Positions 1-7,382 of a DNA stretch of 10,282 bases are shown one piece after another. The stretch's first letter is position 1, and each line of letters opens with the position of its first letter. The notes beneath the pieces are model-generated. The model searched no databases. It worked only from the letters and a program-made list of their open reading frames with translations, and was not told where the DNA came from. Origin of the DNA: Euperipatoides rowelli (taxonomy: Eukaryota; Onychophora; Udeonychophora; Euonychophora; Peripatopsidae). The stretch lies in NCBI GenBank assembly GCA_003024985.2, contig PXIH01S0013738.1, one strand, 5' to 3'. Both the position numbers and the translations under genes were made by a program.

Positions 1-95
1 TTTAATTTTCACAATATATGGCCTGTAATCATTATATATTTTAATAAGCATATGCTTTTTATAAAAATATTAAAAAGTATATGAATAAAAGCAGA
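1..95. repeat. Contig-end overlap, identical to 1579-1673
   Basis: These 95 bases are identical to 1579-1673. At 1673 the second copy stops at a single N (1674), while this copy continues uninterrupted at base 96. The match is full length with no substitution, although nearby repeats in the window are well diverged. This is the signature of the same genomic piece being present at the ends of two contigs. The window begins exactly at the first matching base, so base 1 is probably a contig start. It is very likely an assembly overlap rather than a biological duplication. Confidence 0.9.
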
Positions 96-971
96 GGGAT
101 GCAGGGTTTCAAATCTCAACTTTATCCAGATTTACAAGTTGCTCTTGAAATATTGTCTGGCCTGTAAAAAAATTAATAAATATCTAACAATTCAGCCTGC
201 ATGCTAAATCTTACGATTTTTTTTTCAACGCCTGTACTGGAAATCTTTTTACATTATAAAGACAGTAAGCTATAACAAACTGAAATCAAGATAAAATACA
301 CCTTTAATAATTCTACTCTTTTATAAGTCTATGTGATGAATTCAGTTTTAATAGCAGGTTAAGTTTAATTTACAATCCATGGCATTTATTTTAATTCATT
401 CACACTGAAAAATGACCGAATCAGAGAGCAGACCACTTTTCTTTCTATGTGACAGACATGAAATCTACAACATTTTTCAAACTTATTATCCCTCTTGCTC
501 TAGAGCTAGACTTTCAAAGAATGCTAAGAGAAAAAAAAAGAAAACAAAATATGTGGGATTTATGAGTTTGTAAATGATTTTTATGACTAATTCAGACTGA
601 ATATTTTACAATGCCATTACTAATTGGAATTATGTAGAGTGGAATAGAAACAAATCTGTGACAAATGGTGTACTTATCTAATTTATAAACCTTAATAATT
701 GTGATTTGACTTGTAATATTATAGTGAGGCAGACAAAATAATGTAATAATAAAAGAATTAAAAATCTATAATTTAGAAGCCAAAAAATTTATATATTTTT
801 TTATTTCTTCAGCAGTTTATTAAAAAAAAATTATATCCATTTTCATCTTTTCAAAATTCTTTTATGTCTATTAACCTGCTGTTTAGCAAAAATAGTTCTG
901 CTTCCATCAAGGTTTACTTTGATTATTCAGAGTAATTTTTGTGCATTCCCTACTTTAAAAAAATTATGACG
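96..971. other. Non-coding AT-rich stretch
   Basis: No convincing exon, RNA gene or mobile element was found on either strand. It has several A and T runs and short diverged echoes of the sequence around the 95-bp overlap (words resembling GGCCTGTAA at about 20, 161 and 230). It is probably intron or intergenic DNA. The remaining 3' exons of the minus-strand PPP6C gene were looked for here, using the conserved SAPNYCYRCGN block as a guide, and were not seen. Confidence 0.6.
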
Positions 972-1066
972 AGTTAAATAATGATAGTGATGATGTCAAA
1001 ATTGATGCTTGATCCATTGCTTGTGGACATTTTGTTTAATCAGTGATCAAAGTATTAAATTATATG
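972..1066. repeat. Contig-end overlap, identical to 1675-1769
   Basis: The last 95 bases before the N at 1067 are identical to the first 95 bases after the N at 1674. The length equals that of the other overlap in the window, as expected from a fixed k-mer overlap between de Bruijn contigs. The piece 1-1066 should therefore join directly to 1675 onward. Confidence 0.9.
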
Positions 1067-1067
1067 N
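1067..1067. other. Single-N scaffold gap
   Basis: A lone n ends the piece 1-1066 and starts the piece 1068-1673. It is a placeholder of unknown true length. The sequence on its two sides is probably not adjacent in the genome, as shown by the overlaps of both pieces with other contig ends. Confidence 0.9.
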
Positions 1068-1219
1068 CTTTAACTTTCCTCTTTCAAATTGCTAAACTGG
1101 TTGTCATGGTTACGTAGCTTTAACTTAATATTTTATATATTATTTAAGTAGCTTTTACAGTATTGTTTGTGATAAATTAATATAAATAGTAATTCTGGAT
1201 CTTTTGTGTTTCTTTACAG

Positions 1220-1294
1220 GCTGGCTTGCTGAAGTCCCACCGTGATAAAAGGAGAAGGGCCAAAGGGTGGGGGGAGAGATTGGGTCCCACCTGA
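1220..1294 (+). CDS. Candidate 3'-terminal exon, unknown product
   Basis: A plausible acceptor (TTTTGTGTTTCTTTACAG, ending at 1219) is followed by a GC-rich patch in AT-rich surroundings. Only phase 0 is open. It encodes 24 residues beginning AGLLKSHRDKRRRAKGWG and ends at TGA (1292-1294). AATAAA-like polyadenylation signals follow at about 1396 and 1430. The peptide is basic and was not recognised as any family. The patch is short and no upstream exon is visible, so it may be a chance open stretch. It lies in a contig piece that is probably misplaced in the scaffold, so its distance to other exons is unreliable. Confidence 0.25.
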   Translation, partial: AGLLKSHRDKRRRAKGWGERLGPT

Positions 1295-1379
1295 GTAAAA
1301 AGATGGTAGTAAAGATGGAAGATACAAGAAAATTGCCAACAATTCAAAAATACAACAATTTAGAATATATTGTCAAGCA

Positions 1380-1460
1380 AAGTATAAATTCTAGGAATAA
1401 ATCCAAAGGATTTGTTCTGTAATTTTCTAAATAAATTTTATTTTGTAAATGACACATATT
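1380..1460 (+). repeat. Diverged repeat shared with 6018-6100
   Basis: A 17-base word, GATTTGTTCTGTAATTT, is identical at 1409-1425 and 6053-6069. A second shared word, AAATGACACAT, follows at 1447-1457 and 6088-6098 with nearly the same spacing. Weaker similarity extends to the left (AAGTATA, then TAGGAA). Both copies lie about 100-200 bases after the two candidate terminal exons. They could be copies of a dispersed repeat or traces of an exon-plus-UTR duplication. Confidence 0.6.
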
Positions 1461-1578
1461 ATAAAACTATTAAAAGTATATGACTAAATGCATAGGGGCT
1501 CAAATTTCTAGGTTACTATACACTAAGCAAAATCTCATAATAAATTTGAAAATGACATTTTTTAATTGATCCCAAAAA

Positions 1579-1673
1579 TTTAATTTTCACAATATATGGC
1601 CTGTAATCATTATATATTTTAATAAGCATATGCTTTTTATAAAAATATTAAAAAGTATATGAATAAAAGCAGA
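1579..1673. repeat. Contig-end overlap, identical to 1-95
   Basis: This is the right end of the piece 1068-1673 and the partner of the repeat at 1-95. It stops at the N, while the partner continues into unique sequence. Confidence 0.9.
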
Positions 1674-1674
1674 N
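1674..1674. other. Single-N scaffold gap
   Basis: A lone n separates the piece 1068-1673 from everything that follows. The bases to its right repeat the end of the piece 1-1066, and the bases to its left repeat the start of that piece. Piece 1-1066 therefore fits exactly into this gap. Confidence 0.9.
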
Positions 1675-1769
1675 AGTTAAATAATGATAGTGATGATGTC
1701 AAAATTGATGCTTGATCCATTGCTTGTGGACATTTTGTTTAATCAGTGATCAAAGTATTAAATTATATG
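1675..1769. repeat. Contig-end overlap, identical to 972-1066
   Basis: This is the left end of the long piece that fills the rest of the window and the partner of the repeat at 972-1066. From 1770 it continues into unique sequence that leads to the PPP6C exon. Confidence 0.9.
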
Positions 1770-1987
1770 TCAGTTTTAACCCTGGTTAAAGAGAGGTTTA
1801 ACTTACAATATATTTAGTAAATTTACTCTGATCTCATTCATCAGTTGACACTTTAGGTCAAATACTGCTTAATTTACAGTACTTTCATTATAAACAATCA
1901 TATTTTATTAAGAAGCCTTATCTCTTGGATAATTATATTTATAATCTAATTACTATAGGCAGATAAAGATAACACTAAAATGCTTAC

Positions 1988-2045
1988 CTTCGTGCACTAA
2001 CTGATGTGCTCTACAGATCAACTTCAAATTATTGATGAGCATAAA
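1988..2045 (-). CDS. PPP6C: Internal exon of protein phosphatase 6 catalytic subunit
   Basis: On the minus strand this 58-nt exon translates in phase 0 to FMLINNLKLICRAHQLVHE plus the first base of a Gly codon. INNLKLICRAHQLVHEG is characteristic of the PP6/Sit4-type serine/threonine phosphatase catalytic subunit; PP1, PP2A and PP4 differ at several of these positions. From family knowledge, RAHQ carries a His that helps bind the two catalytic metals. The acceptor is good (minus-strand TTTTAAATTTCAG, ending at plus 2046). The donor is near perfect (CGAAG|GTAAGC, with GT at plus 1986-1987). The protein is cytosolic or nuclear and works with SAPS-domain and ankyrin regulatory subunits. The next exon should start in phase 1 and encode the SAPNYCYRCGN block. 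Neither it nor the preceding exon was found, so the flanking introns exceed about 2 kb unless exons were lost in assembly. The intact splice sites argue against a processed pseudogene. Confidence 0.9.
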
Positions 2046-2216
2046 CTGAAATTTAAAAAAAAATAAAGTTTGAAAACTATATATAAAAGTTTGCAATCTT
2101 CATGCATAAAAATAATTCAGATACAGCTTAAAAATCAATTGAATAATGCCATAATCTCTCCATTTCAGCAGCACATTTACAGTATTTCACCCTACATGGC
2201 TTAGATCAGAAAATTA

Positions 2217-2239
2217 TACTTAACTTTCTTGTTAAACAT
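2217..2239. repeat. Left 23-bp target-site duplication
   Basis: This 23-base stretch, beginning TACTTAACTTTC, recurs without mismatch at 2556-2578. The flanking bases differ on both sides. It is followed immediately by a run of AAT units. Confidence 0.9.
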
Positions 2240-2555
2240 AATAATAATAATAATTAGCACGGGAAAGATAGGCCATGCAGTTGTCCCAGACCTGAGGTCG
2301 AAAATGATTAGATATGATCATATGGACCCATGTGCTCATAGCCCACAAACACATGCCTCAACATGATCATAAGCGGGACAGGGGGATAAAATGTCCCTTT
2401 CCTTCAAACCTGAGCATTTCTGCCCAACTTTTACGGATCAGGACAGTAATATCAGTAGAAGAGTTGGATGAAAAAAAAAGAGGAATTTTAGTAGGAGGGT
2501 AATAAGGAGCAGCCCATTGAGCACATGGCCTGAGTTGAGTTTATCTACAGACCGC
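2240..2555 (-). mobile_element. Short retroposed element (SINE or truncated LINE)
   Basis: This 316-bp insertion lies between perfect 23-bp direct repeats. Its left edge is (AAT)n, which reads as an (ATT)n 3' tail on the minus strand. Tail plus long target-site duplication is the hallmark of target-primed reverse transcription. The insert is more GC-rich than its flanks. No RNA polymerase III A/B box pair at normal spacing was found on either strand, and no protein was recognised. The 62-codon plus-strand ORF inside it (2314-2502) is not credible as a gene. The element is therefore either an atypical SINE or the 3' UTR of a 5'-truncated LINE. The perfect duplication suggests a fairly recent insertion. 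If the PPP6C gene continues upstream, the insertion lies in its intron, about 170 bases before the exon. Confidence 0.82.
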
Positions 2556-2578
2556 TACTTAACTTTCTTGTTAAACAT
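2556..2578. repeat. Right 23-bp target-site duplication
   Basis: This is an exact copy of 2217-2239. It abuts the 5' end (minus-strand sense) of the inserted element, which shows no tail on this side. Confidence 0.9.
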
Positions 2579-3609
2579 TTTAAAAAAACCAGAAGGGCTA
2601 AGATAATAGTATGATACCAAGCAATGGACTCTACAACAGTACTCAAACTGTTGGCTAGAACTGAAACTTTTTTTTTGCTTAGTATATTTTTCATATTAAT
2701 ATATTATATATACGGTAAATATTATTATAACCTAACTGCTGGGTACTAGTATTTGTTTATAGATGTAAACTACCTTCAATCTGCTACACTAAGCTTCAGT
2801 ATGATCTGAAAAATTACAGACGTTTGAAAACTACAATAATATTTTATCTTCAACAAATTTAACCTGACTTTGCGCATATTATTATTGAATTATTGCTCAT
2901 TAAGTTTTATAACATTTGTAAGTCATCAAATATATTTGTATGAAACAAAATGATGTTAGGCTTTTCATTATTTTTCTTATTTTTATTAAAAAAATGAGCA
3001 ATGAGCACTGCTTTTTTTTTCACTTTTAAACTGAAAGACAAGAAAGAAAATTAATTAAAAACTATGACAATGTTTATGCAAGAACAGAGCAAGCAAACTG
3101 TAGATACGTCTCTCGATTACATTTTCAAATTTGTAAACCAAGTTATTTCAAACAATTACTGCAAAAATAGAATGGTAGTAATACTAAATTTACTTTATTC
3201 CAAACACACATAAATAAACTATCGAATTTGTGATGAACTTTAACCTTTCTAACCAAGAGCAAATTTTTAAAAATACAAATTTGTCTTCCTTTTGTGTAAT
3301 TATTTTTAAATAATAGTAATAAAAAATATATTGTAAATGGAATTGATTCTGTTTTGAATACATTTATTGATTTCTTTTATATTTAAAATAAGTTTTGGAA
3401 TGAAATAATTTTTATCCTGAACTAATCTTTCTTTAGCCACTTTGACTGCCTTTTATGTGGTGAGTTTTTCAGCTTCTTTAAAACTACTAGTTTTATTAGT
3501 GATCAAAAGTAATTTAAAGTTTAAGCATTACCCTTATTTCAAAATGTCCGAAACTGTTGAATTACTTTGGCCAAATGTTGTGTCTTAAACGCTAAGACGC
3601 ATAGCAGTT
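2579..3609. other. Non-coding AT-rich stretch
   Basis: No exon or element could be supported over about 1 kb on either strand. There are simple A/T runs and several short acceptor- or donor-like sites without open reading frames between them. It would be PPP6C intron if that gene continues upstream on the minus strand. The preceding PPP6C exon (expected to encode an SPRGAGWLFG-like segment) was looked for and not seen. Confidence 0.55.
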
Positions 3610-3715
3610 GCATTAGAAACTTAACATGTGTCAGATAGCAATACGGTATGGGGTTCACCGGGTTGAAGATAGCCTATCTCATAGAGCCTGCCCTCCCCCC
3701 CCCCCCTTTTTAAAC

Positions 3716-3749
3716 TATTCTATCACGAGAAAGGCTATGTTTTAGAATA
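3716..3749. other. Hairpin 1 within repeat A
   Basis: TATTCTA (3716-3722) and TAGAATA (3743-3749) are perfect 7-base complements around a 20-base loop. The same arms are intact in the third copy near 8847-8880, so the structure is shared by copies 1 and 3. Confidence 0.55.
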
Positions 3750-3759
3750 ATGTTAATTT

Positions 3760-3878
3760 AGGTTTCTAACATGATAGCCTCTATTTGCATGACTACACCT
3801 CTTCGAAGCTGCGCTGATGCACTCGCGTGGGAGCACAATATAGTCATTACAAATATAGAGGCTACCTATTAGAAAGGG
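3760..3878. other. Long imperfect inverted repeat within repeat A
   Basis: The left arm (about 3760-3795, containing TAGCCTCTATTTGCATGACTA) is complementary to the right arm (about 3841-3878, containing TAGTCATTACAAATATAGAG), with small bulges. The outer part, TTTCTAA against TTAGAAA, extends the stem. The 45-base centre contains the 8-base palindrome CTTCGAAG. Such arms could mark the termini of a small transposon or a folded RNA. Confidence 0.6.
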
Positions 3879-3905
3879 GTTTTTTATTTCTCATGTCATT
3901 ATTTT

Positions 3906-4190
3906 ATTATACAATAAACATTTGTCAAATACCAATGTGGTAAAGCTTCACCGGACTGTCCATAGCCTATCTCATAGTCACCCCCCCCCCCACTGTTTAC
4001 TATATTCTATCACGAGAAAGCTATGTCTTCAGATAATCTAAATTATACCTAAGCATGGCTCATTCGTTTGTCTACCTAACTACTTATCTCCGAAGTTGAC
4101 ACATTATAGCACCAATGTGAGAGAGCTCATAGTTATAACCGACAATGAATGTACCTAGTGAGGGGGGGGGGGGGGGGGGGGGTCTGACTT
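3906..4190 (+). repeat. Repeat A, tandem copy 2, flanked by C11 and G21 runs
   Basis: This is a diverged second copy of the unit at 3610-3905, in the same orientation. It carries eleven C at 3981-3991 and twenty-one G at 4162-4182. The sequence beside each run is also roughly complementary: AGTCA before the C run against TCTGACTT after the G run. The C and G runs could therefore pair as the base of a large stem-loop. Similarity to copy 1 is far lower than that between copy 1 and the distant copy at 8846, so the tandem arrangement is old or the copies belong to different subfamilies. Confidence 0.65.
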
Positions 4191-4289
4191 CCCATTTCAT
4201 ATCTTACAAATTTATGCGCATTCATCGTACTTGATGCTCACACTTAATTAATAACTATACGATATTTGGAAGTTGGACCACTAAAATGA

Positions 4290-5030
4290 CCATATTCGCC
4301 ATGCTTACAGTGCGGACGTGCTTCAGCATGCTGCTACCTCAGTGAGTGACAAGTATGATCCCTGACTAGAAAATATTTCTACTATCTCCACACTCCATAT
4401 GCAGGGGACTTCGCGCATAAAGCATGTAAGTGTCCACATATGAACCGCTATAGATCAGAGAAATATAGGCTACTCCGGGGAAAATTACCAAGTATATATC
4501 AGGTCCTCAGTACTAGGTTTTATTTACACTTACATGTAAATATATAAATTAGAAATCACTAATTTAATATATCTACATGTAGGCTAAAGTAAGCAAAGAC
4601 TATCCCTAGGGTCTGATATAAACTGAAAAGGGGTCGAATTGTGTTAACTTGTGATGGAGACTCTTAAAGGGGCTAATAAATCAGCACAATAAGACAAGGG
4701 AGGACTAACTAAACCTAAGAAAATCTACAGTCCGGACCAGCTGACTAGGAGCTAAGAGAAGAAAGGGGGAGTAACCCTTTTTATCCCTGCCCTGATAGAA
4801 GCAGGTTCTACCCGTCTTGCGATCGTTGGAAAGGCTATCTGAAAGGAAATTAATAATTAGATAGGTCATTTCGGTATCAAGATCTACACACACACACAAC
4901 TTAGAATTTAGCAAATAGACATATTTATTTGCATAATAATATATTTAACAATCAATTCCATTCCCAATTATAAATTACAGATCCCTTAATATTAAATTTA
5001 CATCATAGACCAGATCGCGCTGCAGAGAGA
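4290..5030 (+). repeat. Repeat B, copy 1
   Basis: A diverged direct repeat of 6140-6905, recognised from blocks in the same order and similar spacing. These include CCTGACTAGA with TATCTCCACA; TTTACAcTTACATGTAAAT then AATTAGAAA at 4523-4555; GAAAAGGGGTCGAATTGTGT near 4624; CCCTGATAG, CAGG, ACCCGTC, GGAAAGGC, ATCTGAAA at about 4790-4845; then an AT-rich part and a TCGCGCTG word near 5015. Boundaries are approximate. The 69-codon minus-strand ORF at 4705-4914 lies inside it and matches no known protein. It is probably an old mobile element of unidentified class. A short (AC)n run is at 4885-4898. Confidence 0.7.
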
Positions 5031-5780
5031 ATAGAAAGATAGAGGGAAGAGTGTTAGGGGCATAGCCAACGGGATAGGGGTGTTAGGGGAAAATATAATA
5101 ATTGTTCTTAACACAAAGTCTATGGGGTTTATACAGTACTTTACTGCGATAGGATTGTCCACTGTTGGTAGAAAGCTGGATCCTCTCCTTCCAAGCCAAA
5201 AGTTACTGAATTAAAATTACAACGTCTGATGATGGTCAGAGACCATGAATGTATAGTAAACTGCGGATAGTTATGATTGGAGGAGTTGTCACTTCAAATT
5301 GCTTGCTACAGTGAGGACATCTCCCAAGGTGTAGTCGGAGCTCCTGTCGCCACTTATGTTTCTACATCCTCTTCAAAATTTAGTCTAACATTCCATTCTC
5401 TTTAAACTACTGGCATATGCTGTCTGGGTTCTGTCTAAATTTCAGTCATCCTGATTTGTGTTGTCTATTGTTGTCTTGTGATTCTGTTGTTGTTCTCTGA
5501 TTCTGTTGTCTTGTGATTTTATTGTTGTGTGTCCTAAAAATCTCTCTGCCTTCGGTTTTATATTCGGTTGTTGCCATCCGTGTTTTTACTTTCATCGATT
5601 CTTCTTGATAGGTTGCTAGTACCTGTCATCTGCTAGGATGCAAATTTCAATGACATCAGTACTAATAGGGTTTCACCATGTGATAAGAGCAGTAACTATA
5701 ATTTTTATGAAAAATCATTTAGAATTAACTGAAGTTATAACCTTGCCATATTAGAATATTGTACTTCGGAGCTTATTTGT
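5031..5780. other. Stretch without supported genes
   Basis: Somewhat more GC-rich than the flanks at 5031-5400, but no exon is convincing. An acceptor-like site ending at about 5310 opens a short frame containing DISQGVVGAPVATYV that ends at TAA near 5405. No donor or family match supports it. A small inverted repeat, ATGGTC-AGA-GACCAT, is at 5232-5246. A TTGT-rich simple repeat is at 5452-5530. Confidence 0.5.
5452..5530 (+). repeat. TTGT-rich imperfect tandem repeat
   Basis: The word TTGTCTTGTGATT occurs at 5471-5483 and again at 5506-5518, 35 bases apart, inside a T/G-rich low-complexity tract with many TTGTTG units. Confidence 0.7.
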
Positions 5781-5861
5781 ATGATTTTATCATTTTTCTT
5801 CATTATACATTTTCAAATTTTAGCAAAGTCCATGATTTTAAAGTTCTTTTCTTTGTTTCAG

Positions 5862-5984
5862 GGTACAGGAGGGCGAGTTGGCTATGATGAGGATGGCTTA
5901 GCCACGGGGTTGTCAAGTGGAGATAGTTTAGAGGAGAGGAGATATACAATAAATACATACATACATAATGATATAAAAGAATAA
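5862..5984 (+). CDS. Candidate 3'-terminal exon, unknown product
   Basis: A good acceptor (TTCTTTTCTTTGTTTCAG, ending at 5861) precedes a GC-richer stretch open in phase 0. It starts GTGGRVGYDEDGLATGLSS, continues with an acidic/basic segment (DSLEERR), and ends at TAA (5982-5984). The frame also stays open for 27 codons upstream of the acceptor, but that part looks like intron. No consensus donor lies inside, so it would be a last exon. AATAAA sequences occur at about 5949 and 5980. The protein family was not recognised. None of the possible internal donors tested keeps the frame into the exon at 7383. Chance openness remains possible. Confidence 0.33.
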   Translation, partial: GTGGRVGYDEDGLATGLSSGDSLEERRYTINTYIHNDIKE

Positions 5985-6017
5985 ACTAAAATTTAAAATT
6001 ATAATAGCAGTTGGTTA

Positions 6018-6100
6018 AATAAAGTATACCAAAATATAGGAAGAAATTAGAAGATTTGTTCTGTAATTTGTCAATTGAAATATTGACAAATGACACATTT
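6018..6100 (+). repeat. Diverged repeat shared with 1380-1460
   Basis: It carries the same two words, at 6053-6069 (17 bases identical) and 6088-6098 (11 bases identical), as the stretch after the candidate exon at 1220. Spacing differs by three bases. Confidence 0.6.
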
Positions 6101-6139
6101 ACTCACCATATTATAATAACATATAGTAACTAGAATCGG

Positions 6140-6905
6140 GCGATCATATTTACAAGCTAACAAAGGCACTCGTGCATAGGCTAGCCTAGACACTACGCAT
6201 ATAACAAGTCGCAAATACATTCCTAACTAGAGATTATTATCTCCACATAAGGTATAGAACATAAGGGACTCCAAGGTAACCAAGCGAGATCAAATGTAGC
6301 CATATAATACAGATCGGAAGAATAAACCTCTGGAGAAAATCACCAATTACATAGCAGTTCATTAACACTAACAGCTGTTTACATTTACATGTAAATGTCC
6401 GAATTAGAAAGGCTAATTCTAACAAATCCACTTGCAAATCTAAAATAAACATTAGTTATCCCAATGAACTGTTATATAATGAAAGGGGTCCGGTTTGTGT
6501 CCATTGCTGGTTATAAGCTCTTACAGTATCTAAAATTAACAGACACAAATCAGAGAAAGGTTCAGGGAGTTCTAACTAAAGGGTAGTCTAATTAAATTCA
6601 ACCCAGCTCAGCCTATAGGAATAAGGAGGAGAAGGAGCAAGGTTCCCTATTTGTCCTTGGCCCTGATAGCACAGGCCAAGTACCACCCCCGTCGCACGTT
6701 CTCCTGGAAAAGCATCTGAAATAAAGAAAAGCAAGCCATTGCTATATTAATGATTCAGCACACAAACAGGTTTAATTTAACAATGCATCATATTTATTCT
6801 GTAAAATAAATAATAACAAAAATTACTATTCCCTCTCAATTCTACAGTAAAATTTCCCAAAATAATAAAATTTACAATAAATTTGATTTCGCTGGCGCTA
6901 AGCTG
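6140..6905 (+). repeat. Repeat B, copy 2
   Basis: A direct but diverged copy of 4290-5030, in the same orientation. The matching landmarks are CCTAACTAGA with TATCTCCACAT; the 6378-6410 block, 28 of 33 bases identical to 4523-4555; GAAAGGGGTCCGGTTTGTGT at 6480; CCCTGATAG with CAGG, ACCCCCGTCG, TGGAAA and CATCTGAAA at about 6661-6722; and TTCGCTGGCGCT near 6888. The 71-codon minus-strand ORF at 6237-6452 is inside it and is not supported as a gene. Confidence 0.7.
6381..6398. other. 18-bp perfect palindrome in repeat B copy 2
   Basis: ACATTTACATGTAAATGT equals its own reverse complement. In copy 1 only the central TTACATGTAA remains symmetric. It could be a protein-binding site of the ancestral element or simply chance in AT-rich DNA. 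Confidence 0.8.
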
Positions 6906-7240
6906 ATCGGACACTAAGTATAGCCAATCTATGCATAAGGGCAAATTTGATTAAATTTTTATTAACAGTCTCTGCTAACTATCGTTGTTGGTTCTGCTAC
7001 TGTGGATTAAAAGTATATGAGAGTTTGTTTAAGAAAATCTTTTGAAATTAATGCAAATCTATAATGTTCTCTTTTACTGGATGATTCATTATTAGGTTTG
7101 TGATTGGAATTTTTATTTACAAATTTTATCGATGGGATGCTGTGAAAGCAATCATTTCATTTAGAAAGTTTAGATTTCAGCTCGGGTAAATTATCTACAA
7201 ACTATTAAAACTTTTACGTTGTATTATACTGTCAGCAAGC
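6906..7240. other. Non-coding AT-rich stretch
   Basis: No gene, RNA or element was supported. It is probably intron sequence upstream of the plus-strand exon at 7383. Similarity to the sequence after repeat B copy 1 fades out here. Confidence 0.5.
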
Positions 7241-7276
7241 AATCACATCTCCGTTAGTGATTAAGGAGATGTGATT
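7241..7276. other. Perfect 12-bp stem hairpin
   Basis: AATCACATCTCC (7241-7252) and GGAGATGTGATT (7265-7276) are perfectly complementary around a 12-base loop. A weaker 7-base inverted pair, GTAACAC/GTGTTAC, follows at 7302-7308 and 7328-7334. Both lie within 150 bases upstream of the exon at 7383, so they could influence splicing. They could equally be the remains of a small transposon. No terminator-type T run follows. Confidence 0.75.
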
Positions 7277-7382
7277 ATTCACGAATGGGTGAATTAGTAT
7301 GGTAACACATCTTCCGAAATTTGCTAGGTGTTACTAGACTAAATTTCAGCCGAATTTGTCCTCATCTCCTCGATTTCTCCAG

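Larger units (their letters stand above)
3610..3905 (+). repeat. Repeat A, tandem copy 1, hairpin-forming
   Basis: This unit of roughly 295 bp is repeated, much diverged, at 3906-4190. Shared blocks in order are a TCACCGG word, ATAGCCTATCTCATAG, a C run (3695-3706, twelve C), TATTCTATCACGAGAAAG, and TACCTA followed by a G-rich end. Bases 3715-3871 also match 8846-9003 almost perfectly, with only a few substitutions and 2-3 base indels. The conserved core folds into two hairpins: TATTCTA/TAGAATA at 3716-3722 and 3743-3749, and a longer imperfect stem at about 3760-3795 with 3841-3878. The compact, non-coding, inverted-repeat structure suggests a MITE-like or foldback element. No target duplication was identified. 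Confidence 0.75.

Noticed and set aside
1-1769. Genuine segmental duplication of two 95-bp sequences
   Set aside because: Both pairs are exactly 95 bases, perfectly identical and end at single N's, which fits assembler overlaps much better than biological duplication.
2254-2305. A-box-like (TTAGCACGGG) and B-box-like (GGTCGAAAA) words suggesting a tRNA-derived SINE head
   Set aside because: They are on the strand opposite to the one implied by the tail and match the box consensus poorly. A minus-strand pair (near 2520 and 2405) is too far apart.
2314-2502. 62-codon plus-strand ORF
   Set aside because: It lies wholly inside the retroposed insertion, opposite to the element's sense, and resembles no protein.
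2777-2808. Possible minus-strand 32-nt exon (TTTTTCAG acceptor, GAAG|GTAGTT donor)
   Set aside because: All three frames contain a stop, so it cannot be a PPP6C coding exon.
3437-3459. Possible 23-nt plus-strand micro-exon (TTTCTTTAG acceptor, TGTG|GTGAGT donor)
   Set aside because: Both sites look usable, but 23 nt carries no coding signal and nothing links it to another exon. In AT-rich DNA such pairs arise by chance.
4705-4914. 69-codon minus-strand ORF
   Set aside because: It lies in repeat B. The matching ORF is not kept intact in copy 2, so at most a short trace of coding sequence remains.
5311-5405. Possible plus-strand exon after an acceptor at about 5310
   Set aside because: The short open frame ends at TAA without a donor, lies next to repeat B, and matches no family.
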